Positions 28,201 to 39,270 of a stretch of DNA of 64,000 bases are shown piece after piece. This DNA comes from Panicum virgatum (Eukaryota; Streptophyta; Magnoliopsida; Poales; Poaceae). A model generated the notes under the pieces. It was not told the DNA's origin, did not search any database, and saw nothing but the letters and a program-made list of their open reading frames with translations. A program made the position numbers and the translations under genes. The DNA lies in assembly GCF_016808335.1 (NCBI RefSeq), contig NC_053149.1, positions 20,060,733 through 20,124,732 on the forward strand, in the 5' to 3' direction. Each line of letters starts with the position of its first letter. The stretch's first letter is position 1.

Positions 28201-31200
28201 GAATCATCCACAACTCAGACTACCAAAATAAAATGATACGGAAAAATGCCACAAATAAAAGTCAATTTTTATTTGAAATCATGCAAATAAAATATTAGAA
28301 TTCAATGCATTCTTTCAAGATGGTGACATGGTCCATAGTCCAAACAAAATAATTTTTTCCGCCCCCAAACGTGCAGGAGAGCTGCATTTCATTTCATTAG
28401 GAGAGAAAAAAAAAGACTCAAAATAACAAGGTGAAAGCCTGAAGAAGATATCATACCCCAAACATGCAAATTGATATGGTCTTGAAAGTGATCAAACTAT
28501 AGTAGTCAACAAAGGGCATCAATTGGATGTCACCATACAATTGAGATTCTCTCCATAATTCCATATTGACTTGCTCACTCTTGTGCTGCATTTTGCGCAT
28601 AAAGAAAGATGATGCAAGAATGGAAGTAGATTTGATTAACATTGAGAATAAATGAATATTGAAAGAAGCTTAGATGACAGCTCAGTTTAATGCAAGGAGA
28701 GAAGGTTCACTACTAAAGAATACAAATGAACATGATTCACATTGTCAAGAATATTTGTAATGCAAGCAAATGTTCTTGCATACTTTGGAGCTGGATTAGG
28801 ATGGATGCAGAGTGGAGCCTATAATATAAGTCATTTCAGTTTATCCTTTATAGATAATTTTGTTGTAGAAGTTTCACCTTGTTCCACAGTCTTACACATT
28901 CAAGAAAGGAAGAAAGAACTGCTATAATATCAGTGTGACATGGTGCTCTCTACTATTATTCTGAACAACAATGCCTTGTTCAGTGGAGTTGAAAATTTAA
29001 GTTCTTATATGCTGAAGCTAGTGCGAAAATAGGGAAATAATTAGGCTGTGAAGACATGAGAATAAGCAAGTGATTTTTTGTCTGCTAACGTGTCTCAACT
29101 AAACAGAAACACTGGTTCCAAAGAAAGAACTAAAAATATTGTAACAGTACTCAAGGCACATAAAGTGAACTTACAAGACCAGAGAAAAATCGGACTACTA
29201 CATCGCCTGAGCGGACAGCCTCATATTGCATCCATGTTCGCCTCAGAGCCATCCGCCGCTTGAAGTTGTTTCCAGTAGAGAAAACACCAACCAGTAGAAA
29301 AGTTCGTTTCTTTGGCAGAGGTGGGGCCTTCAGAAGCGCGACACTAGCCATGTCGATTTCTTCTGAAACTGGCAATCCATTAGCCAAGAATGACAAGAGC
29401 TCCAAATCACCAGAAACCTTGACTTCTGCTATCAACCATGGCTCCGACCTCTATCAAAAACCTAAAGGCTTTCACAATTATGCAGTACTCACAAAATCAA
29501 AGTATGAAGTCTTATTGCTTTGAAAAACTCCCACCTCTCTATAGGCAAATGATGTTTCATGCCGGCCATTTACTGTCATATGGAACCCCTCTCCACCAGC
29601 CCACACTGTTACTGTAAAAGGCTCTCCTACAACAATTGAGAAGCTGCCACTTAACTGACTGCGGTCTTTTGGCTTCTGCCCATCTTCAGGTTGGTTCCCA
29701 GTAATATTTATCATGGTATTGTTATTCTCCGGGATGATGCTGGCACCCACTTTCTCATTGCAACGAACAAGCCCATCAACTAGACTGGTCAAACATATAG
29801 CAAAAATATATTTTTTCTTTTATCAGTACCAGCAGAGACTATAAATTTATTTTTCAGCAAGATACTAAGATGTATGATAAAGGATGCTGATGAAAGCATA
29901 TGATCAAGTGGCCAAATGTTGGCAACCTATTATAACTGGACATTCCAGTCAGAAGTCGGGATTACCAGAACTACTTAATTAACAGATCAAAGTTTGAATT
30001 GCAAATTTAAGGAACTCATCGTGTAAATATACTAAAGAACACCATAAAATTCCAATAAAAAGTACAAAAGAATAAATCTGCATGAATGCTGACTTATACC
30101 ATATGTTCAATTTGTAGTTAATCACTTCTTGTTTTGTAGGATTCCCTAAGGAAACTGCTAGCCTCTACAATGGCAGTTCACCAGGTTAGTAAAATGTCAC
30201 TAGAGTACCGCATGCTTGTAATGGACCTGGTACACGAAGAATCTAAGAACACCTCGATCTTGGTAACAGATACAGTGGTGTAAATAAAATTACTCACAAA
30301 TATTATGTCACATTACCAATCAAGGGTTTTTTAACTGTAGTCAGCAATCAACAGAGGACATGTGCAATGCAGGACGATATCACTGAAAAGGTCCACATTA
30401 TCACCTTGTGTACTCAAATTTAAATCACTAGCAAATGTATTTTAAGTAAACTTTATATTTCATTCATTAAAAAATGCAATACAACTATCTGAACCATGAC
30501 ACCAGAATCATTATTAATTCAAGAACGAGATCATATATTCATATGGCAATGTCTTTGCTGGCATCTCAAGTGAAACTCCCACCCATGCTGATATAATCTC
30601 TGCATCTTTTTATGACAGTGTGATTACAAGCAAAGAACAATATTATCGGCTCTAATTTGCATGTTTATAAATCTTTCCTTGATTACAGCAGTTTACTGTG
30701 GCTTATAAACTAGATTCCTGTTAGTTTCTTATTGTTTGGATCTGTTGATAAATAGCTCTTAAGTATAAATCAGTTTTCAGCTGCCCCTAAGGATTTGTGT
30801 GTTTACGTCTACAACACATTTAAGCTATGTAGACTCTTAAATCCTGAAGCAAACCTGCTAAGTCCTGAACCTAGTACTAATCATAACACAGTCATAGGAA
30901 TCGAAGCCTCAACCAGGACGCGAGGAAACGACTGTTTGTTGGACTATGGTGGCACTACTTTCCCTCTGGCGCAAATACTAATCTTCTGCATATTCTTTCA
31001 CATCAAGTGTGTGACAGTCAATGAGAGGAGATTGAGGTACATCAGTACCTTACATGCCTAACAGTAAGTAGAGAGCAGCAAAGGCATAAGCAAGTTTCCA
31101 AGATTTGAAATCATATCTGCAACTAACTAGTGGACTAGATTCTGAAATCATTGCATAAACCAGAGATGCAGATCCAGGCAAAATTAACACAGTTAACCTT

Positions 31201-31832
31201 CGCTGCAAGCTGCTATTGCTGTGGCCGACATCACCAACGAGCGGGCATCGCTCCCACTCCCCCCACCCTTCCTCGGGCGCCCATGAATTCTGCTCCACCA
31301 CCATCCCCGCGGCTCCCAGGCTCACATTGACGTGCATAAGCACCTGACCGCCCGCACCAACCATCTCCACCTGGAACCGGGCCGCCCCCTCCCTGGGCAC
31401 CCCGATCACCGTCACCGCGGCGCCCTCCGCGAGCCCGCACGGGATCCTGGCACGCCCCGCGCCCAGATCCCCTTCCACTGACGCCGGGCAGCTGAGCCCT
31501 CCAGTGCGCCCCTCCTCGCCTGCCGCGGCGGCGGCGGCCACAGCCAGGGTGAGGTTCCGCCAGGCACCGGCGGCCTCGAGGACGCCCGCGGCGGTGCCCG
31601 GGAGCGCGTCGGAGCGGCGGAGGAGCGGGCGGAGGAGGCCCCAGGAGAGCCGGGCGGTGGAGTTGGCGGGGGGAGGGTAGAGGTCGGGGAGGCCGGGGAG
31701 GGAGGGGAGGAGGTGGGAGACCGGGCCGGTGGCGGCGGTGGTGGGAGGCGGGACTGGGGAGGGCGAGGGCGAAAGGAGGAGGAGCACGACGGCGAGCGTG
31801 AGGATGAGGAACACGCCGGAGCATTTCCTCAT
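25243..31832 (-). CDS. Galectin-domain beta-1,3-galactosyltransferase (GT31)
   Basis: Predicted exons (minus): 31832-31198, 29784-29535, 29450-29175, 28585-28457, 25892-25716, 25640-25533 and 25449-25243 (1782 nt, 593 aa), all in phase. It is a type II Golgi enzyme: a short cytosolic MRKCS, a membrane anchor around residues 6-20 ([15 protein letters not shown]), a Pro/Ser stem, a galactoside-binding lectin domain ([40 protein letters not shown]), then the GT31 domain with [22 protein letters not shown], the metal-binding TDDDAF and the ED(V)AMGIW motif. By family knowledge these add beta-1,3-galactose either to N-glycans (GALT1) or to hydroxyproline of arabinogalactan proteins (GALT2-6); the sequence does not let me choose. 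Intron 4 is bloated by a hAT MITE and a MULE. The coding region looks intact. Confidence 0.9.
25938..26088. mobile_element. hAT MITE (151 bp), CGCCTAGGCG family, in GALT intron 4
   Basis: The ends are CAATGTTCTTACGGCG and, inverted, CAATGTTCTTATGGCG. The exact 8-bp duplication AATAGGAT lies at 25930-25937 and 26089-26096. CGCCTAGGCG repeats inside and the CAATGTT ends show it is a short relative of the 977-bp element at 21327-22303. Confidence 0.9.
26197..27624. mobile_element. Mutator-like element with ~235-bp TIRs and GC-rich cargo, in GALT intron 4
   Basis: Both ends start GAGTAAAATGCACTG reading inward, and the inverted similarity continues for roughly 235 bp (26197-~26435 against 27624-~27385) with few differences. 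The exact 9-bp duplication AAAAATCAT flanks it at 26188-26196 and 27625-27633. The 950-bp interior is very GC-rich, holds near-repeats of a ~100-bp block around CCATGGCG..CTCCCTCCCCCTCCCTC (26468-26620), and has long open frames in several phases, but no recognisable protein. No MURA transposase is present. The form fits a Pack-MULE; the cargo's source is unknown. Confidence 0.9.
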
Positions 31833-32208
31833 TGCAGCGAGCGAGGGGGCGAGCCGGCGGGGGACGGCCGCCGAACGCGTGCCGGTTGTCTCGACTGTTG
31901 TTGACCACCATGAGTCCAGATTTCTCCTTTCAAAAACGGAAAAATTACTCTCCCTTCTTCCAATTAAAAATGCAATTTATTTTTTTTCCATTCAAGCTGG
32001 TGGTGTGAAATAACCACTATAGTCTCGTTTATTGACTCATTCAACTAGCCAGACTTCCTAATATCATGAACAGAAGTTAATTTCATGCAAATCAAATCCG
32101 ACTATTTGTTGTCCAATTCCTATTGCGCTTTTTTTTGGAATTTTTTCAAATAATAGATTAGCAATTTTTCGTAAGACTGAGGGAGCATGTTTTAAAAGAA
32201 CCGAAAAA
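31833..32208. other. Upstream region of galactosyltransferase gene
   Basis: This is presumed promoter and leader of the minus-strand gene (ATG at 31832). AT-rich beyond 31920. No clear TATA box was picked. Confidence 0.4.
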
Positions 32209-32842
32209 TCTATAATTAACTGAGTATCTATAAAACCGATATAGTTGATCCTCACTAGAGATTTTTCTCAAATTTTTCTCAACATGCAAGTTGTCCACGT
32301 CAGCAATGCATTATCAAATGCAATTAAAATCTACTACACTAGCATTAAATTATAATAGTTTGTTCATTTATAAAAGTAATCATAATATATATAATTACTT
32401 CATTCAGTCACGTCAACATGTGCATCACTATTGGAATCCATAAGAATTTATTACTATTTCTCTATTATCTAAATCAACCACATCACCTTTATTATTATAA
32501 CCATCCAATCAATTTCGTGCACGCCTTATATCTATAAAATCCATGTCTTGTTCGTTTCTTTCTACTCTAACCAAAGAATAACTCAAAAAATCTATTATTT
32601 TTCATCCAAGAGATTTCTCATATGGCTTTCAACGTAATCTTTACAAATGTACCATTTATACAAGCTTTTCTTTATTAAAAAAATCTATCATTATTTGTTT
32701 TTAGCAAATTCGATTCTAAGTGTTTATTTGTCTTACTAAATGCTCTCCTTAGCGTTTTATTTAAAGAACTATTGTATTTTTTATCATAGTTTATCACAAA
32801 ACTCTCTCAAATCTCATAGCAACTCGCGAGGAATCACCTAGT
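32209..32842 (+). mobile_element. Possible non-autonomous Helitron (634 bp)
   Basis: The left end is A|TCTATAATTAACT. The right end is ..ATAGCAACTCGCGAGGAATC then ACCTAGT|T, with the palindrome CTCGCGAG about 8 bases before the CTAGT. CTAGT with a short hairpin just inside, inserted between A and T, is the Helitron rule. A related terminus (..CATAGCAACGCGCGGGGTAT..CTAGT) occurs at 62162-62191. The interior is AT-rich and non-coding. The 5' end is the weaker call. Confidence 0.5.
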
Positions 32843-33209
32843 TTTATTGACAATTCTAACTGATTTCTTTTTACCATATTTGGAGACTTGGTTGTTGTGA
32901 TCCACATAGAGGAGAAATTTTACGGTCACTTTGGGAGGGTTTATTGCAGCTTCGGCTCACTATTTTGCATAACATGAGGCACTGTAGTGTGAAGTTTTTA
33001 AGTTGGGGTAAAAATGAACTAATCTAGGTTTTTTTTGGATAGTCTTGCTTATGAGAGTACAAGTTGTAGTATCTGAACTTACACTAGGTAAAGCTAATTT
33101 TTTTTAAGTCGGGGTAATAATGAACTAAGCTAGGTGAAGCTAATTTCTTTGGCTTTGACTTCGGTGAAGCCGTTTTAGAAGAACCCTCCCAAATTGCCCC
33201 TTTATATGT
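32843..33209. other. Intergenic, no gene seen
   Basis: It contains two similar segments AGTTGGGGTAA/AGTCGGGGTAATAATGAAC.. near 33001 and 33100, each followed by 'TAGGT', a local duplication. Nothing else was recognised. Confidence 0.4.
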
Positions 33210-34500
33210 GACACTCAAGTTGAGCCTATATGGATTTGACACTCAATTCGCATGTATCGAGGTCAATTACCATGGGTACCCCAAAGAAATGCCCCCATGT
33301 GCCCTTAATCCCACTCGATGGCTTGCTAAAGCCAGTCGCACATGGCGTCAGCCCACTCGGCAGAATGGCGACTCAGGAAGCTCGATCGGTAGGCGACCAA
33401 CAGACACGTGGCATCAACCCGAACCCTCATGAGCGCAACGGGGTTCCGGAGCCAGCGCCGACCCGATGGCCAAGTCTGACCCCACCCCACCCCTAGGTGG
33501 CATATCGGGGAAGTTTGGCCGCTGGGCTTGACAAATAGGATAGGGTCTAAGCCCGAGGACAAGGGTCCAACAGGAGCGCCATTGGTCAGCAAAGGCATCA
33601 TGATGTTGCGGACTCATGCACGCATTGCCTGCGCCCCTCCCCTCGTCAGGCCGATGGGACAGCTACACTGGTCACCCTCCGCTATCTGGTGCAGGGAGAG
33701 GGAGGTACGCCTGGCTAGAGGGTCCCACCATGCACCACCGAGACCAGGGAAGAGAGGCCCGACCCCCCCCCCCCAGAGAGAGAGAGAGTTGACCTCTCCA
33801 ATAGGACAAAGAAGCCTATCCCAGCGGATTGGGACGGCCCTGCAGCAACCACACACGTGCCATACCCTAACAGGGGTTGGCCGACACGTCTGAGGCCTTG
33901 ATAGGCGGCGTCACGGGACGAGCAGACAAGACTTGGCTTTAGGACATGATGGAGCACCACTGATCGGTGGATCTCTCGACCTCCTCACCTGGATGTCAAC
34001 CACGACGGGTAAGGTATTCAATCCACTGAGATATATAAGAGCAAGTTTTATAGTCCCAGTCGGCAGCCGGCTGGGAGCACGCCATCATCAGGTCGCAGCG
34101 CCCGCATTGAATGTGTTGCAGTGAGAGCGGGAGCGCTTGCCGCCGGCTGCAGCGGGCGATTCAGCATCCGCCCGTTCTCGCTCTCTCTCCTCTCCACGTC
34201 GAATCCCAGTCGGTTCTCAGTCCCTTGTAATACCTACTCTAAGACGGAGCTGGCCTTCTCTCGAACATCACGCCATTCTCACTCTCTCGACACACACACA
34301 CACTTTCACACACTTGCAAGCGTCCCATTGTAAGCATTCAGCACTCGAACACAAAGAACACAAAGTGCACCACCCCCATAATGGACGTAGGGAAAAAGCC
34401 CAAACTAGTCCAAATCCCTTATCTTTGAGTGTTAGCCATCGAGCTACTGAGAAGTGCGGCGCAAATTTACTAGACGGCGGGGGTTGGAGGCACCGAGGGT
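33210..34500 (+). repeat. Probable degenerate gypsy-type LTR remnant
   Basis: An LTR-like order is visible: GC-rich U3, a TATA box (GATATATAAGAGC, about 34030-34042), then CT-rich sequence, CACACACA (34301-34310) and the stretch GCACCACCCCCATAATGGAC followed by GTAGGG, which is familiar from ends of grass gypsy LTRs. Clear TG/CA borders, a primer-binding site and coding sequence are absent. Confidence 0.4.
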
Positions 34501-34699
34501 AGTGCACGAGAAGCAGCTCGAGGGGGCGGCATTAACTTAGGGCACCGAGCAACAGGAGTAGCAATGGTGGTGGTAGCAGGAGTAAGGAGGGTGGAACTGG
34601 ATGATTGAGGTAATGAATCAGAGGGAGGAAAGTAATTTACACGAATATCCAACATTTAAAGATGGATAGTAAAAAATCTTTGAGAAAATATATAGCATC

Positions 34700-36404
34700 C
34701 ACCATGTATAGTTGGCCAAATGGACAAGCCAAATGGCGGCCCGAAGCATGATCCGAAAAGGCACGACCTAGGCATGCCCTGATACAATTGCCATATTGCC
34801 CGAGCTGGCACGATTGATCGGGTAATGCTTGGGCCACCATCTTGGCCCATAGTGCTGGCCCCGGCACGACCCGACTAAGGGCTAGGCCTAATGGTGGCCC
34901 GGTACAAGTCCCCCTAACTTTCCACCATCCATATAAAACTCAAAACTCTCTTCCCAAACCCTAATTTTTACCCACGCCGCCCATCTACCACTATCACATC
35001 TTCCCTTTCGGCTCCCGCGATGGCGCGGCAGCTCCCACCCCTCCTGCATCCCCACCCCTACCTCCTCGGCGCGCTGCCGCCCCTACCTTCCCTCCCATGC
35101 TAGCTTGCGATGGTGCGGCCATCTTCCACACCGTCATTGGCCTGTCTGTGTTGGCGTGCGATGGATGGAGGCCAGGAGCGGTAGAGGCGACAGAGCAAGG
35201 CATATAGGTCGGCAGCCTCCCTACATCACTTGACAACACCGGCAGTCTTCCTCCATACCGGCCGACGCGGCCGCCATCGCTGCGCTCTTGCGCCACCGCT
35301 AGGCGTTGTGCTTAGGTAGTGAAAGGACCTCGAATGTCGCCTAGAGGGGGGGTGATTAGGCATTTCTACAAATTATGTAAATTACAAACTTAAACCAAGC
35401 TGTCAGCCACAGACCAGTCAAACTGGTCAGACCGGTCTAACACTTAGTTTGCTGAACAGAGAATACAAGCGGTTATACCGATTGGAGTGACCGGGCAGAC
35501 CGGTCTACTGCAAAACCTGCACAAATGTCAGAGTTTTCCCCTCTCGAGCTCTAGCACAAATGTAACTTGGTGTAGTGCCTCTGTAGATGATGTCAAGTAT
35601 ATTTCAAGTCCCTGCACACACATAAACAACACAACCAAGTAGATCGAAATGGAAGCACAATGTAAAGCTAGAGTAACAAGTAGCGAGGCAAACCACAAAT
35701 GAGACACAAGGATTTATTTCCCGAAGTTCAGTTCACTACCAAAGTGAATCCTACGTCTCCGTTGAGGAACTCGTTGGGTGTGAGTTTCTTTCAACTCGGT
35801 CCCTTGAGTTGGGTTTCTTTCAACCACTCCTCGTTTCCACTATCTTGATCCTTTCCACCAAGGGGGCAAGATCACGCCCGCACAAACTTGCCATTGCTCA
35901 CCACACCGTTGGGAGCTAGCCGGCGACACCTTGCCATCTAGGAAGCAAAAGCTTCCAAGAGTAACAAATGTCACAATGATTTCTTGACGCCGAACTCAAG
36001 TGCTAGAGCTATGTTTGCTCTCTGCTGCTCAAATTTGAGCTCTCACAAGGCTTACTTGCTCACACAGGCTCAATCTCTCAACCCAATAAAAGATATGCAA
36101 TTTAGGTAGCACAACTCACAAATATTGTTGGAGAGAGCTTGATGGTCAAAGAAAAGCTTCAAGAAGCACAAAAGTAGCTAGTGAACTAGCAGCCCACGCA
36201 AGATAGGGTCAAGAAATATAAATACCCAACTTCCTAAAACTAGTCATTTAACTGTCAGAGCAGATCGGTCAGACCGGCCTGACCGAAACTAGCCGTTAGA
36301 CCCTGGGACAGGTCAGACCGGTCCCCGTATGGCATAGCATGAGTGGCTAGTCGTGCCCATTCATGCCACGCTCGGGCCGTGTCATGCTGGGCTGCCCATC
36401 TGGC
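34700..36404. mobile_element. hAT-like element remnant split by an inserted LTR fragment
   Basis: The left end has GTTGGCCAAATGGACAAGCC with GGCCCG/GCACGA repeats (34710-34905). The right end (36341-36404), inverted, gives GATGGCCAGATGGGCAGCCC with ACGGCCCGAGC. The interior ATATAAAACTC..AAACCCTAATTTTTACCC then CGCCGCC (34930-35290) resembles known grass hAT-derived repeats. It is interrupted by the antisense LTR at 35320-36335. No target duplication found. Confidence 0.5.
35320..36335 (-). repeat. Truncated Sirevirus-like LTR, antisense
   Basis: Read on the minus strand it ends in the Sirevirus-like CACCCCCCCTCTAGGCGACA then TTCGAGGTCCTTTCA (plus 35320-35360). It has a TATA-like region (minus strand of about 36210-36222) and CAGACCGGTCTGACCGG-type palindromes near 35418-35510 and 36260-36330. 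The 5' third of U3 is missing. Confidence 0.75.
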
Positions 36405-38957
36405 CATCGATTGAGCGAGAAGAGAAAGGGAAAGGAAGTCGTTGTCGAGAAGCCCGCTCGCAAGCGGACTCGTGCAGAGAAGGAGGCCGAGAGGGCCGAG
36501 ATGGTGGCCAAGGCCGCCGAGGAGCAGGCATCAGGCCGTGCTCGTCCGTTCCAGATCAGGGAGGACCCCAGAGGCAGAGGCAGAGGCAGGGGTATGGGCA
36601 GAGTGAGAGGTGCCAGGGCCACCAGAGCCGCGACGGCAGCAGCAGCAGAGTCAGATCAGTCAGATACAGCTGCAGATTCAGATTCAGAGGCAGAGCAGTC
36701 TGAGCAGTCTCAGGGGCAGAGCACACAGGAGTCACCGACTCTACGACGGTCTGGCCGCACTCGGCAGACGTCCCCAGCAGCAGAGACTTCGCCAGCGACC
36801 GAGCGTCGCACTGGACCGAGGACGCGAGGAGGTCACCAGCCACAGGAGCCTCGCAGGTCCACAGCTGCAGCAGCAGCAGCTCGTAGAGCCGATGCCCTAG
36901 AGGCCGAGCGCGCAGTGTTCCGTATGGACACTGTTGTGCGTCTGGAGCCAGGTGTGCTGCTCCAGAACTTGACCAAGGCCAATGCGGCGAAGGTCAAGAG
37001 GCTCAGGTGGAGTGTTCAGGAGGAGGACTGGTTCCCCGTGACCCGTGACAGCCGAGTCAACCGTAGGTTCTGGACGCTTCTTCAGGCCAGTTTCTACGAG
37101 ACCTACCAGAGGCTGGGTCACAGGATCTTCCCGCACAGAGTGCTTGACTGGGTGTCTCTGAGGACAGCCGCAGGAGGAGCAGATGTCAGAGAGCACTTCG
37201 CTCACTTCAGGGGCCTGCCCAGGTTACTCCAGATTGAGCAGAACATATATATTGAGGACTGGGTCAGAGTCTTCTATGCCACGGCCTGGATTGCTCCCGA
37301 GCGTCGAGCAGTACACTTTGTTTATGGAGGCCAGGTCTTTGGTTTGTCGAGAGCGACGATAGCAGGGATTCTCGGAGTTGACTTAGTTGACGTCTCCCTG
37401 CACGAGATGGTTTACGGAGATGCAGATCCACCGCACAGAGCGATGATTGGCGGGATTGCACCTTCTCATGAGGCGATCTCTCAGTGTTTCCGCCAGCCGT
37501 TCCCTGCCTCCTACGCCAGAGTTCCCAGCCTGCTGACCCCAGAGGCATACGTAGTACACATGGCACTCCGGAGGACTTTGCTACCGAGGAGTGGCTACCC
37601 AGAGGGGTTTACAGGACTGCAGCAGCTCCTGCTTCTACACATCCTCACTCACGAGCCGTTTGACATAGTTGACTTTATTCTGGCTGAGATAGAGGATGTG
37701 ATCACAGACGGGATGGGTGTGGTGCGACAGTTTCCCTTTGCACACTGGATCAGCTATATATGTTCTATGATTGTGCCAGCAGAGTCACCCATCAGCGCTC
37801 CCTACCATCACGACGAGGCTCCCCGGTTCCCAATTTACCGACCGACAGCTCCACAGGACCGGAGGAGGGGCAGACAGGCAGAGAGAGCTGCCATGGCACA
37901 GTTGTCACCAGAGGCACAGGCCCGTGTGGCACAGGAGGACGAGGCACTGCTTGCCGCCGAGGCACAGCTTCCCGGAGGAGAGGATGAGATACACTGGTCT
38001 GAGCTTGAGTCAGACTCCTCCGAGGACGTAGAGTACTTCCCTGCAGCAGCCCTAGCTAGTCACGACCACGAGGCAGGGGGGTCTAGAGAGCCAGCTCCAG
38101 AGTCACCAGCACCTGCTACAGTCTCTGAGTCCCAGGTGTCTCAGCCATCCGAGCTCACCGCACTTCTACAGCAGCTCGTGACTCAGCAGAGAGAGGACAG
38201 GCTTGCACAGGAGGAGGCCAGGAGAGCCCATGAGGCTCAGCTTGCTGCTATACAGAGAGAGGCCGCCCGAGAGCGGGCTGCGACCGAGGAGCGTTTTGTC
38301 GGGCTTATCGACAGAGTTTCACAGAGGACAGACGCTCAATTTCAGCAGATGCAGCAGGGGATGATGGCGATGTTCGGGATGATCTCACAGCTTTACTCTC
38401 ACACCGGACTCGCCCCGCAGCAGCCAGGACAGCCAGGCCTTCAGGGTGTTGGAGCACCTCAGCTTGCCGTTACACCAGCTCTAGCCCCTACTGCAGCTCC
38501 AGCTACCTCAGCGACACCGGAGACCACGTTCTCGATGTCCGCATTACTTGGGTCTGCCGGTCGTCCACTGTTCTCACCACTGCCAGCGACTTCACTCTTC
38601 CAGGAGTCTCCTTCAGCAGTCCAGTCAGTCGCCCTCCCCGTCGTACCACAGACACTACCTTCAGGGGGAGGAGGAGAGGGTTCCTTGCTTCAGCAGTCGT
38701 CACAGCCGGCAGCTTCAGCACTCACTACTTCAGATGTTGACACATCTTCTGCTGAGCCGGTTACTACTTCTACGGACCCTCTTCCAGGCAGTGCCAGCAC
38801 GCGAGCCTCTACCACAGCTACACCCCCAGTCACTTCAGATCCAGCAGGCAGTTCTGACCAGCAGCTCCCGTCTGTCACCGAGGGTACACCGTCCGACGAC
38901 GACGACGATGATGACCCGGACCGCTTCATCGCAATACCACGACAGCCGGACCAGTAG
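36405..38957 (+). CDS. Env-like frame of a second Sirevirus-type element, uninterrupted
   Basis: One long frame of about 850 codons ends at 38957 with no stop or shift. The in-frame ATG at 36363 lies in foreign hAT-like sequence; retroelement similarity begins at about 36405. Features in order: a Lys/Arg/Glu-rich basic start, an RGRGRGRGMGRVRG patch, a Ser/Asp/Glu-rich stretch, a conserved core with WVRVFYATAW and VYGGQVFGLSRATIAGILGV, an Arg/Glu/Ala coiled-coil stretch (around 38180-38350), a Ser/Thr/Pro-rich tail and an Asp run before the stop. Same position and plan as the frame at 846-3030 but little sequence likeness. No transmembrane segment is evident. gag and pol are absent, so nothing can be said about its expression from this locus. 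Confidence 0.75.
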   Translation, partial: HRLSEKRKGKEVVVEKPARKRTRAEKEAERAEMVAKAAEEQASGRARPFQIREDPRGRGRGRGMGRVRGARATRAATAAAAESDQSDTAADSDSEAEQSEQSQGQSTQESPTLRRSGRTRQTSPAAETSPATERRTGPRTRGGHQPQEPRRSTAAAAAARRADALEAERAVFRMDTVVRLEPGVLLQNLTKANAAKVKRLRWSVQEEDWFPVTRDSRVNRRFWTLLQASFYETYQRLGHRIFPHRVLDWVSLRTAAGGADVREHFAHFRGLPRLLQIEQNIYIEDWVRVFYATAWIAPERRAVHFVYGGQVFGLSRATIAGILGVDLVDVSLHEMVYGDADPPHRAMIGGIAPSHEAISQCFRQPFPASYARVPSLLTPEAYVVHMALRRTLLPRSGYPEGFTGLQQLLLLHILTHEPFDIVDFILAEIEDVITDGMGVVRQFPFAHWISYICSMIVPAESPISAPYHHDEAPRFPIYRPTAPQDRRRGRQAERAAMAQLSPEAQARVAQEDEALLAAEAQLPGGEDEIHWSELESDSSEDVEYFPAAALASHDHEAGGSREPAPESPAPATVSESQVSQPSELTALLQQLVTQQREDRLAQEEARRAHEAQLAAIQREAARERAATEERFVGLIDRVSQRTDAQFQQMQQGMMAMFGMISQLYSHTGLAPQQPGQPGLQGVGAPQLAVTPALAPTAAPATSATPETTFSMSALLGSAGRPLFSPLPATSLFQESPSAVQSVALPVVPQTLPSGGGGEGSLLQQSSQPAASALTTSDVDTSSAEPVTTSTDPLPGSASTRASTTATPPVTSDPAGSSDQQLPSVTEGTPSDDDDDDDPDRFIAIPRQPDQ

Positions 38958-39270
38958 CTCGCCTTTTTGGTGCTTTGACGCCAAAGGGGGAGAGAGTCAG
39001 GGGGAGTTGGAGTCAGGGGGAGGGTAGAGTTAGAGAGAGCTCGTAGTTATCAGGACTTTGATGTTTTATTATCCCATTTGGTGTTAATTCATGGATATGT
39101 ACATTTGTCGCTTGAGTATGCCGTTCTTCGAGACATATCTATGGATTTCATTTGAGCCGTTGAGCTCTTTGGTCCTTCTTCGAGTTTGCTTCTGTTTATC
39201 CTGTTTTATCTTTCTCGCTCTCTCGTTTATTTATGTTTGTGTTGTCATCAATCACCAAAAAGGGGGAGAT
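38958..39270 (+). other. 3' non-coding region with repeated polypurine tracts
   Basis: GGGGGAG tracts lie near 38985, 39000 and 39015, and AAAAAGGGGGAGAT lies at 39257-39270 directly before the LTR. This is the same multi-PPT layout as at 3031-3622. Confidence 0.75.

Noticed and set aside
33210..34500. A complete gypsy LTR retrotransposon
   Set aside because: No TG/CA borders, primer site, second LTR or coding region could be found; only a remnant is supported.
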